NCBI GenBank assembly: GCA_945788155.1
Contig: CALZKX010000088.1
Location: 1 to 5,537, forward strand
Direction: 5' to 3'
DNA: 5,537 bases
From: an uncultured Flavobacteriaceae bacterium
GTDB lineage: Bacteria; Bacteroidota; Bacteroidia; Flavobacteriales; Flavobacteriaceae
Part shown: positions 1-4,955 of the stretch, in pieces
How the letters are laid out: each line of letters begins with the position of its first letter
Position numbering within the stretch: the first letter of the stretch is position 1
Notes under the pieces: model-generated
Database searches by the model: none
Told to the model about the DNA's origin: nothing
The model's input: only the letters and a program-made list of their open reading frames with translations
Translations under genes and position numbers: made by a program

Positions 1-865
1 ATTAGCTGCTGGAATTAATGGTTTATCTGAAGAAACAACAACTGGAGTTCATAGGTTATACGAACGTGTAAAAAATGGAACTCTACCAATGCCAGCAATT
101 AACGTTAACGACTCGGTTACAAAATCTAAATTCGATAACAAATATGGTTGTAAAGAAAGTGCCGTAGATGCGATTCGTCGTGCAACTGATATTATGTTAG
201 CTGGAAAACGTGTTACAGTTTGTGGCTATGGTGATGTTGGTAAAGGTACAGCTGCCTCTTTTAAAGGTGCAGGAAGTATTGTTACTGTAACAGAGATTGA
301 TCCTATTTGTGCGTTGCAAGCTGCAATGGACGGTTTTGAAGTGAAAAAACTTGAAACTGTAATTGGTAATACCGATATTGTAATTACAACTACTGGGAAT
401 AAAGATATTGTTCAAGCTCGTCATTTTGAAGCTTTAAAAGATAAAGCCATAGTTTGTAATATTGGGCACTTTGATAATGAAATTGATATGGCTTGGTTAA
501 ATGATAATCATGGACATACTAAAGATACTATAAAACCTCAAGTAGATAAATATAATGTAAATGGAAATGACATTATTATTCTTGCTGAAGGCCGTTTAGT
601 AAACTTAGGTTGCGCAACAGGTCATCCAAGTTTTGTAATGAGTAACTCGTTTACCAACCAAACCTTAGCACAAATTGAATTATGGAACAACAAGGAGGCT
701 TATAGAAATGAAGTGTATATGCTACCTAAAGCCCTTGATGAAAAAGTTGCCAAACTACATTTAACTAAAATTGGCGTTGAACTTACTGAATTACGTGAAG
801 ATCAAGCAAATTATATTGGTGTGCAAGTTGAAGGTCCTTTTAAGCCAGAGCATTACAGATATTAA
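1..865 (+). CDS. ahcY: S-adenosylhomocysteinase, C-terminal part (5' end outside window)
   Basis: Cytosolic NAD-dependent enzyme that reversibly hydrolyses S-adenosyl-L-homocysteine to adenosine and homocysteine, relieving product inhibition of methyltransferases in the activated methyl cycle. The open frame runs from the left edge (first full codon at base 2), giving 287 visible residues of the family's usual 430-470, so the N-terminal third is missing because of the window boundary. The Met at 89 is internal: conserved SEETTTGVHRL lies upstream of it. Visible landmarks in order are SEETTTGV, NVNDSVTKSKFDN (catalytic Lys/Asp region), the Rossmann glycine motif GYGDVGKG, VTEIDP (acidic residue contacting NAD ribose), NIGHFDNEID, the EGRLVNLGCATGHPSFVMS block, and the family's C-terminal ending KPEHYRY. 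No frameshift or lost key residue was seen. A strong terminator follows 45 nt after the stop. The family call is essentially certain. Confidence 0.97.
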   Translation, partial: LAAGINGLSEETTTGVHRLYERVKNGTLPMPAINVNDSVTKSKFDNKYGCKESAVDAIRRATDIMLAGKRVTVCGYGDVGKGTAASFKGAGSIVTVTEIDPICALQAAMDGFEVKKLETVIGNTDIVITTTGNKDIVQARHFEALKDKAIVCNIGHFDNEIDMAWLNDNHGHTKDTIKPQVDKYNVNGNDIIILAEGRLVNLGCATGHPSFVMSNSFTNQTLAQIELWNNKEAYRNEVYMLPKALDEKVAKLHLTKIGVELTELREDQANYIGVQVEGPFKPEHYRY

Positions 866-885
866 ATTCCTTTGAAAAAAGGAAT
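866..885 (+). other. Short hairpin directly after the ahcY stop codon
   Basis: ATTCCTTT and AAAGGAAT form a perfect 8-bp stem around a GAAA tetraloop, starting at the base after the ahcY stop codon. GAAA belongs to the stable GNRA loop class. No T-run follows, so it is probably not a terminator by itself. It may stabilise the 3' end of the ahcY mRNA ahead of the stronger terminator at 910-940. The role is inferred; the pairing is directly visible. Confidence 0.45.
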
Positions 886-909
886 CTCAAATTCCAAAAA
901 CTAAATTCC

Positions 910-940
910 AAATCCCAAGCAATCATGTTTGGGATTTTTT
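910..940 (+). terminator. Rho-independent terminator of ahcY
   Basis: Bases 910-921 pair with 926-937 over 12 bp (AAATCCCAAGCA with TGTTTGGGATTT, including one G-T wobble) around the 4-nt loop ATCA. The right arm runs into six T residues (935-940). This is a classic intrinsic terminator 45 nt downstream of the ahcY stop codon. The next gene's ATG lies only 13 nt after the T-run, so the structure could also influence expression of that gene. Confidence 0.85.
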
Positions 941-953
941 ATTAGCTTAGAGC

Positions 954-1424
954 ATGCTAAAAAAACATCCCGAAATTCTCATCCCATTAGTTAAAGAATT
1001 AGAAAGCTATATAGCTGTAAAAGACAAAAGAAACGATGCTGTTTCAAAATCTGATATTGCTTGGCAAATAGACCATTCGTTAAAAGTCATTAATTTGGTT
1101 TCTAAAAGCTTCATGAATTCCAAACCAGAATTATACAAAAGTAATTTTAACAAATGGCGTTTACTATTGTTTACATTAGGCTACATCCCAAGAGGTAAGG
1201 CGAAAGCACCTAAAATTGTTAAACCACCTGAAATAATTTTGACTGAAGATTTAAATTCACAATTTCAATTAGCTTATAAAAATATAGAGAGCATAAAATC
1301 AGCTAACAGAAACGCTTATTTTAAACATTTTGTATTTGGTGTTTTAAACAAAAAACGAACCATTAGGTTTTTACAATTACACACGACTCATCATTTAAAA
1401 ATAATAAGAGCTATTTTAAAATAA
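954..1424 (+). CDS. DinB-like / DUF1569-type hypothetical protein
   Basis: Protein of 156 residues that resembles the DUF1569 branch of the DinB-like four-helix-bundle superfamily, common in Bacteroidota and without an established reaction. Supporting features are the N-terminal helix (LKKHPEILIPLVKELESYI), the WQIDHSL segment with His41, the FTLGYIPRGKAKAPK block around residues 74-88, and the C-terminal FLQLHTTHHLKII with His143, His146 and His147. In DinB-fold proteins, three well-spaced histidines usually bind a divalent metal, so His41 plus the C-terminal histidines are plausible ligands (inference). There is no signal peptide or membrane segment, so it is probably cytosolic. The ATG at 954 starts a well-aligned N-terminus. 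No Shine-Dalgarno sequence is visible, and no clear TAnnTTTG promoter was found upstream, so it may depend on read-through from ahcY or on an unrecognised promoter inside the ahcY tail. It converges on the abi gene. Confidence 0.75.
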   Translation: MLKKHPEILIPLVKELESYIAVKDKRNDAVSKSDIAWQIDHSLKVINLVSKSFMNSKPELYKSNFNKWRLLLFTLGYIPRGKAKAPKIVKPPEIILTEDLNSQFQLAYKNIESIKSANRNAYFKHFVFGVLNKKRTIRFLQLHTTHHLKIIRAILK

Positions 1425-1445
1425 ATCTGTGGAATCAAAAAAAAT

Positions 1446-2348
1446 TTAATTTTCTTGCCATAGGTTTTCTTCCTCCCAATTATTTGGAAAACCCATGGCT
1501 TTTGTATCTACATTTTGATAATCATTTAAAAGCATTTTAACTCTTTTTACTATTGAATTATCAGGATTAATAGTTTGCATTAAGTAAAGAATAATTGATA
1601 ATATGTAATACGTTTTTCTATTAGAAACCGTATCGTCTATCAACCATTGTTTAGAAGGTTTTATTGGTTTTATTGGCTGAATACTCATGATTCTATTCCA
1701 TAGCCTAGAATGATGAGCACAAACATTGCGCAAATACACAATGCTATGTAGCCAAGAAGCAAAAGTTCTATCATTTAAACCAAAATGATTAGCTATTTTT
1801 CTCTTGGTTCGCCCTGCCTTTAAATTACTATACATAAATGATAAAGTTCCAAATGAAGTTATTTCTAACATCATCCAACTAGGAGGCAATGAATCAGAAT
1901 ATTTTCTCATAAACGCCTCAATAAACTCTTCATCACTCCTTTTATAGTCATTCTCTAAACTTCCTAAACTTTTACTGTGCTTAACATGATTATTAAATAA
2001 ATTTGCTTTCTGATACCAAAATGCTCCAAATTCATGGGATAAAACGTAGATCATTTTTGCTCTAATAGAAACTTCAATTTTTTCAAGCTCCCTAATTATT
2101 AATACTCTCAACTTTCGATCAAAACAATATAAATTAAAAGCTGATTTAAATAACGAATTAGATTTAAAAACATGATTAGATTTGTCTAAAAGCATTGGAT
2201 ACCAATAGCCACTTAATCTATAATAACTTATACTTTCAAGAAGATGAATAGCTCTGGGAAGATTATTAATTTCTAATCCTCTTAATTTTAATTGATCAAT
2301 TTGTTCTTGATATGTTAAAGCGGGCTTGTCATAAGGAATTTTAGCCAT
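1446..2348 (-). CDS. Abi_2 family abortive-infection protein (AbiD/AbiF type, HEPN)
   Basis: Protein of 300 residues, the full length of the Abi_2 (AbiD/AbiF-like) family named after lactococcal phage-resistance genes. Family landmarks in order are the N-terminal KPALTYQEQIDQLKLRGLEI (residues 8-27), the SISYYRLSGYWYPM block (39-52), FDRKLRVLIIRELEKIEVSIRAKM (76-99), PPSWMMLEITSFGTLS (155-170), RNVCAHHSRLWNR (207-219) and the C-terminal GFPNNWEEENLW (286-297). RNVCAH supplies the R-x4-H motif (Arg207, His212) of HEPN ribonucleases, so RNA cleavage leading to growth arrest or phage exclusion is the likely activity (family knowledge plus inference). No signal peptide or transmembrane segment is evident, so it should be cytosolic. 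The ATG lies 15 nt after a GC-rich hairpin and U-run read as a small RNA, possibly its antitoxin. No Shine-Dalgarno site was seen, and no frameshift. It sits alone between housekeeping genes. Confidence 0.9.
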   Translation of the reverse strand: MAKIPYDKPALTYQEQIDQLKLRGLEINNLPRAIHLLESISYYRLSGYWYPMLLDKSNHVFKSNSLFKSAFNLYCFDRKLRVLIIRELEKIEVSIRAKMIYVLSHEFGAFWYQKANLFNNHVKHSKSLGSLENDYKRSDEEFIEAFMRKYSDSLPPSWMMLEITSFGTLSFMYSNLKAGRTKRKIANHFGLNDRTFASWLHSIVYLRNVCAHHSRLWNRIMSIQPIKPIKPSKQWLIDDTVSNRKTYYILSIILYLMQTINPDNSIVKRVKMLLNDYQNVDTKAMGFPNNWEEENLWQEN

Positions 2349-2354
2349 ACCATA

Positions 2355-2409
2355 AAATAAAAAGCTTACCCTGAGCGCGCTGATCTACGGGAAGCGGGGT
2401 AAGCATGTT
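2355..2409 (-). ncRNA. Candidate small structured RNA in the abi leader (abiF-RNA-like)
   Basis: Read on the minus strand, GCTTACCC (2404-2397) pairs with GGGTAAGC (2371-2364). An inner helix CGCT/AGCG (2396-2393 with 2381-2378) closes an 11-nt loop, with a 6-nt bulge on the 3' side. The outer stem is followed by TTTTTATTTT, as in an intrinsic terminator. The core 2364-2404 has 26 G or C bases out of 41 (63%) in strongly AT-rich surroundings. A TAnnTTTG box ends 5 nt before the estimated start, so a transcript would begin just before the stem and end in the U-run, about 55 nt long. Read-through would then express the abi gene, whose ATG is 15 nt beyond the stem. Rfam describes an abiF RNA motif upstream of such genes; I could not check the match. 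The alternative is a plain leader attenuator. The ends are estimates. Confidence 0.65.
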
Positions 2410-2413
2410 AGTG

Positions 2414-2421
2414 CAAATGTA
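2414..2421 (-). promoter_or_regulatory. -7 promoter element for the ncRNA/abi unit
   Basis: On the minus strand the bases read TACATTTG, an exact match to the Bacteroidota -7 consensus TAnnTTTG. The expected start is 5-8 nt further on, near 2409-2406, just before the GC-rich hairpin. A good -33 TTTG at 19 nt spacing is lacking; the nearest TTG (2438-2436) is only 14 nt away. The element shares the 9-mer ATTTGCACT with the rplU and EamA leaders. Confidence 0.6.
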
Positions 2422-2525
2422 CAAAAAACATACCACAATTACTGACATATTATCGATTAAATACTAAAAATACAGGTTAAAAGATAATATATACCAGTAT
2501 TCTTACTTATATAAGTTAAATTATT

Positions 2526-2560
2526 AAAAAAAGAAACCCTCTCTATTTCTAGAAAGGGTT
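2526..2560 (-). terminator. Rho-independent terminator of rplU-rpmA
   Basis: On the minus strand AACCCT (2560-2555) pairs with AGGGTT (2540-2535). Beyond one mismatch the stem continues with TCTA/TAGA (2553-2550 with 2545-2542), closing a GAAA loop. The 3' arm is followed by TTCTTTTTTT (2534-2526). It lies 26 nt after the rpmA stop codon and fits as the end of the ribosomal protein transcript. Confidence 0.85.
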
Positions 2561-2586
2561 CTAATATTATTTAAAGAAACTATATT

Positions 2587-2847
2587 TTAAGCCTCAAAAG
2601 GCTCAATAGAAACATACGATTTGTTATCCTTTTTCTTTGTAAATTTTACAAGTCCATCAACTTTAGCATGTAAAGTATGGTCTTTTCCTTGATATACATT
2701 ATCACCTGGATAATGTGTGTTACCTCTTTGTCTAATGATAATGTTTCCAGCTATTGCAGCTTGACCACCAAATATCTTTACACCTAAGCGTTTCGATTCT
2801 GATTCTCTACCATTCTTCGAACTTCCGACTCCTTTTTTATGTGCCAT
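2587..2847 (-). CDS. rpmA: Large ribosomal subunit protein bL27
   Basis: Protein of 86 residues, the normal bL27 length. It is a component of the 50S subunit near the peptidyl-transferase centre, where its N-terminal tail reaches toward the tRNA acceptor ends. Recognised by the N-terminal MAHKKGVGSSKNGRESESKRLGVK, the GGQAAIAGNIIIRQRG core (residues 27-42), the HYPGDNVYQGKDHTLHA segment and the FTKKK stretch. The mature N-terminus AHKKG follows the Met directly, so there is no Firmicutes-type cleavable N-terminal extension. It lies 26 nt downstream of rplU in the near-universal rplU-rpmA order and is almost certainly co-transcribed with it. The spacer is A-rich (minus strand) with no Shine-Dalgarno site, as is usual in Bacteroidota. 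Confidence 0.98.
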   Translation of the reverse strand: MAHKKGVGSSKNGRESESKRLGVKIFGGQAAIAGNIIIRQRGNTHYPGDNVYQGKDHTLHAKVDGLVKFTKKKDNKSYVSIEPFEA

Positions 2848-2873
2848 TTTATTTCGATTTTATTTTTTAAAAA

Positions 2874-3419
2874 TTAACTTAACGCAGCAATTAAATCGGC
2901 TTTCTTCATTCCAGAAATACCTGTAATGCCTTTTGCTTTAGCCATCTCTTTCAATTCAGCAACAGTCATTTTGCTTAAATCTTGAGTAGCTTCTTTTTTT
3001 ACAGTTGATTTTGCCTCTGCTTTTGGTGCAGCAGCTTTTGCTTTTGGTTCAGCTTTTTTAGTTTCTTTCTTTGGAGCAGCTTTTTCAGCTTTGGCTGGTT
3101 TTGCTCCTGAAGCAACAATCCCTTCAATTTGAATTTCGGTTAAAGATTGTCTGTGTCCGTTTTTTACACGGTAACCTTTACGTCTTTTCTTTTTGAAAAC
3201 TATTACTTTATCACCTTTAAGGTGCTTTAAGACTTTTGCACTTACTTGTGCTCCGCCTATAGCTGGGGCGCCTACAGTAACTTTGTCACCATCACTTAAC
3301 AAAAGTACGTTATCGAAAGAAACTTTCTTACCTTCTTCTGTTTGTAAACGGTTTACAAAGACTTTTTGGTCTTTTTCAACTTTAAATTGATGCCCTGCTA
3401 TCTCTACAATTGCGTACAT
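2874..3419 (-). CDS. rplU: Large ribosomal subunit protein bL21 with C-terminal Rho_N/HeH-like extension
   Basis: bL21 of the 50S subunit, which binds 23S rRNA. Residues 1-102 form the usual complete L21 domain: MYAIVEIAGHQFKVEKDQ at the start, then the basic FKKKRRKGYRVKNGHRQ stretch and TEIQIEGI. The typical protein ends near here, at about 103 residues. This one continues to 181. Residues 105-146 are a low-complexity Lys/Ala/Pro/Glu linker, and 148-181 (LSKMTVAELKEMAKAKGI...MKKADLIAALS) look like the small helix-extension-helix fold seen in Rho N-terminal and SAP-like nucleic-acid-binding domains. The extension is in frame with no sign of a sequencing error. Such tails occur in Bacteroidota L21 proteins; the role here is unknown, perhaps extra rRNA or mRNA contact (inference). 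It is first gene of the rplU-rpmA operon, with a strong promoter at 3471-3501. Confidence 0.96.
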   Translation of the reverse strand: MYAIVEIAGHQFKVEKDQKVFVNRLQTEEGKKVSFDNVLLLSDGDKVTVGAPAIGGAQVSAKVLKHLKGDKVIVFKKKRRKGYRVKNGHRQSLTEIQIEGIVASGAKPAKAEKAAPKKETKKAEPKAKAAAPKAEAKSTVKKEATQDLSKMTVAELKEMAKAKGITGISGMKKADLIAALS

Positions 3420-3470
3420 AGCGTAACGTTTAAATATTTATTAATTAAAATTTTTACTCAAAAATGAGTG

Positions 3471-3501
3471 CAAATATAATGCTATTTCCTTAATCTACAA
3501 A
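3471..3501 (-). promoter_or_regulatory. Consensus Bacteroidota promoter of rplU-rpmA
   Basis: On the minus strand, TTTG (3501-3498) is separated by exactly 19 nt from TATATTTG (3478-3471). This matches the primary sigma consensus of Bacteroidota, TTTG-N19-TAnnTTTG. Transcription should start near 3467-3464, giving a leader of about 45 nt before the ATG at 3419. The leader begins with a small hairpin (3469-3456, ACTCA/TGAGT with a TTTT loop) and is otherwise A/T-rich with no Shine-Dalgarno sequence. An 8-bp inverted repeat (3478-3485 and 3508-3515) brackets the -33 element. Confidence 0.8.
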
Positions 3502-3537
3502 CGTTTTATAGCATTTAATACACCAAAGATTTAGCCT

Positions 3538-4413
3538 TTAATTTCGCTTATTGGCAAGATAAATCCCTAATAAAATTAAAATAGTTGCTAAGGCTTGTAA
3601 AACACTAAAGTTTTCGCCATCTAAAATTCCCCACATTAAAGCAACCAAAGGCATTGAATAGGTTACTGATGATGCAAAAACTGGCGTTGCCATTTGCACT
3701 AATTTGTTAAACAATACTTTGGCAAGAGCAGTTCCAAAAGCCGAAAGAATAACTATGTAAAGCATAGACATTGCAAATTCAGGGTTACTAAAATCTGCTT
3801 TTTCAAAAAAATTTGTAGATAATAAAACGATAATTGCCGGAATAACTATTGCTGCAAAATTCCCAACAGCAATCGTAATTGCCTTTACATCTTGCAAGTG
3901 TTTCTTAATAATGTTGACATTAATGCCATACATTACTGAAGAAATTACTACTAGTCCAGCGTATAAATAATTCTGATCTGGGTTTAAATCTGCTCCTTTT
4001 ACAATCAACAAAGCTGTACCAATAAAACCTATAATTACCCCTAATATTTGTCTTTTTGAAGATGCTATTTTAAAAATGACAAAGCCAAGTAAAATAGTGT
4101 TTAATGGCGTTAACGAATTTAAAATCGATGCCACAGCACTATCAATCTCGGTTTCGGCATAAGCAAACAAAAACGCAGGAAAAAATGTGCCTAAAAACCC
4201 TGAAATAATTAGCCATTTCCATTGGGTTTTAGTAATATTCTTAATAGTATAAAAGCCAAAAATAAATATGAAACATCCAGAGATAATTATTCTTAACGCT
4301 CCTAATTGCAAGGGTGTTAGGCCAATTAAACTTTTTTTAATGAGTATAAAAGAACTTCCCCAAATTAGAGATAAAACTATAAGGTAAATCCACTTTTTAT
4401 TTCCTGAATGCAT
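3538..4413 (-). CDS. EamA-family (drug/metabolite transporter superfamily) membrane protein
   Basis: Protein of 291 residues, the normal length for the ten-helix EamA (formerly DUF6) transporters, which export or exchange amino acids, metabolites or drugs across the inner membrane. The substrate cannot be predicted from sequence. Hydrophobic segments fall near residues 8-26, 36-54, 67-86, 93-115, 122-140, 150-168, 177-199, 213-235, 241-262 and 270-287. The two EamA repeats are visible: the first begins LIWGSSFILIKKSL and ends ASILNSLTPLNTILLG...GVIIGFIGTALLI, the second begins near residue 150 and ends ASSVTYSMPLVALMWG...ILILLGIYLA. There is no cleavable signal peptide; helix 1 follows a short basic N-terminus. 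The ATG at 4413 is well placed. The gene is divergent from the HMA lipoprotein gene across 77 nt. No obvious terminator separates it from rplU downstream, so some read-through into the ribosomal operon is possible. Confidence 0.93.
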   Translation of the reverse strand: MHSGNKKWIYLIVLSLIWGSSFILIKKSLIGLTPLQLGALRIIISGCFIFIFGFYTIKNITKTQWKWLIISGFLGTFFPAFLFAYAETEIDSAVASILNSLTPLNTILLGFVIFKIASSKRQILGVIIGFIGTALLIVKGADLNPDQNYLYAGLVVISSVMYGINVNIIKKHLQDVKAITIAVGNFAAIVIPAIIVLLSTNFFEKADFSNPEFAMSMLYIVILSAFGTALAKVLFNKLVQMATPVFASSVTYSMPLVALMWGILDGENFSVLQALATILILLGIYLANKRN

Positions 4414-4438
4414 TAATTATAAAATATCCATTTAAGTG

Positions 4439-4446
4439 CAAATAAC
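4439..4446 (-). promoter_or_regulatory. Possible weak -7 element for the EamA gene
   Basis: On the minus strand the bases read GTTATTTG. This matches TAnnTTTG only in the TTTG half, but lies in the same ATTTGCACT context as the other two minus-strand promoters. A start about 5 nt further on would give a leader of some 20 nt before the ATG at 4413. No -33 TTTG is visible at the expected spacing, so this is tentative. Confidence 0.3.
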
Positions 4447-4490
4447 AGCTATTATTAGTAAATTAACTGACGTATTAATATTAAAAATCT

Positions 4491-4901
4491 ATGAAGGCAG
4501 TGAAAAAACATATTTTAGGAATAGCTATGATAATTGCCCTATTGTTTTCATGCAAAAAAGAAACAAATCCTAAGGTTAAAACAGTAGATTCTAATATTGT
4601 TGTTAAAACGGAAAAAATATTAAGTCCTAATGCAAATTTTATAAAATCGGAATTTACTATCGATGGGATGACTTGTGAAATTGGTTGTGCTAAACTTATC
4701 GAGAAAAACATTAATAAAATGAACGGTGTAAAATTAGCTAAAGTAGATTTTAACAACAAATTAGCAATGGTTGAATATGATGAAACCATGGTAAATCACC
4801 ACTTGTTAGCCGATGTTGTTACTAAAACTGCTAATGTTTACAAAGTAAGCGAAATGAAAATTGTTAAAAAATTCTCTGATACGAAAAAAGAAAAAAAATG
4901 A
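4491..4901 (+). CDS. Heavy-metal-associated (HMA) domain lipoprotein
   Basis: Protein of 136 residues with an N-terminal lipoprotein signal: basic MKAVKKH, hydrophobic core 8-19, then lipobox LFSC with Cys21 as the lipidation site. The mature protein should be anchored to an envelope membrane and face the periplasm. Residues 22-50 are a polar linker, and about 52-120 match an HMA fold: FTIDGMTCEIGCAKLIEKNINKMNGV, VDFNNKLAMVEYDE and a later helix. The metal-binding loop reads GMTCEIGC (Cys62, Cys66), so the cysteines are C-x3-C instead of the classical C-x2-C of CopZ and Atx1. Similar lipoproteins occur in Flavobacteria, and a role in copper or other soft-metal binding in the envelope is inferred. 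The C-terminus is very lysine-rich (DTKKEKK). No metal-efflux pump or regulator gene lies beside it in this window. No Shine-Dalgarno site and no consensus promoter were seen upstream. Confidence 0.87.
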   Translation: MKAVKKHILGIAMIIALLFSCKKETNPKVKTVDSNIVVKTEKILSPNANFIKSEFTIDGMTCEIGCAKLIEKNINKMNGVKLAKVDFNNKLAMVEYDETMVNHHLLADVVTKTANVYKVSEMKIVKKFSDTKKEKK

Positions 4902-4910
4902 ATGAGGCCA

Positions 4911-4941
4911 AATTTTTACGATGGCTTTATGCGTAAAAATT
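4911..4941. terminator. AT-rich hairpin between convergent genes, possible terminator
   Basis: AATTTTTACG (4911-4920) pairs perfectly with CGTAAAAATT (4932-4941) across an 11-nt loop. It lies between the ends of the HMA lipoprotein gene (+) and the aminopeptidase gene (-). The stem has only two G-C pairs and no immediate T-run on either strand, although TTTTTT begins 8 nt further on the plus strand. A bidirectional terminator is plausible by position but structurally weak. Confidence 0.45.
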
Positions 4942-4955
4942 AAAATAGTTTTTTG

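Noticed and set aside
89..91. Start codon for the S-adenosylhomocysteinase gene at 89
   Set aside because: Conserved residues of the enzyme continue upstream in frame to the window edge, so this Met is internal.
197..424. Open frame of 75 codons on the minus strand inside ahcY
   Set aside because: Antisense shadow of a strongly conserved enzyme gene; the translation has no domain-like pattern.
1425..1445. Bidirectional terminator between the convergent DUF1569-like and abi genes
   Set aside because: The 21-nt gap has an A-run (a T-run for the minus strand) but only a very weak A/T stem next to it, too little to call a terminator.
2364..2404. Reading the inverted repeat as a mobile-element end or a single CRISPR repeat
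   Set aside because: Only one copy is present, with no spacer array, target duplication or transposase; the U-run and promoter position fit a transcribed RNA better.
2505..2516. 12-bp palindrome ACTTATATAAGT in the abi-rpmA intergenic region
   Set aside because: Perfect but all A/T apart from two bases; one or more such palindromes are expected by chance in a window of this size and composition, and it is about 85 nt from the abi promoter.
3193..3390. Open frame of 65 codons on the plus strand inside rplU
   Set aside because: Antisense shadow of the L21 domain with no recognisable family features.
4481..4789. Open frame of 102 codons on the minus strand opposite the HMA lipoprotein
   Set aside because: Its hydrophobic look comes from reading the lipoprotein gene in reverse; the plus-strand gene has a lipobox and HMA motif.
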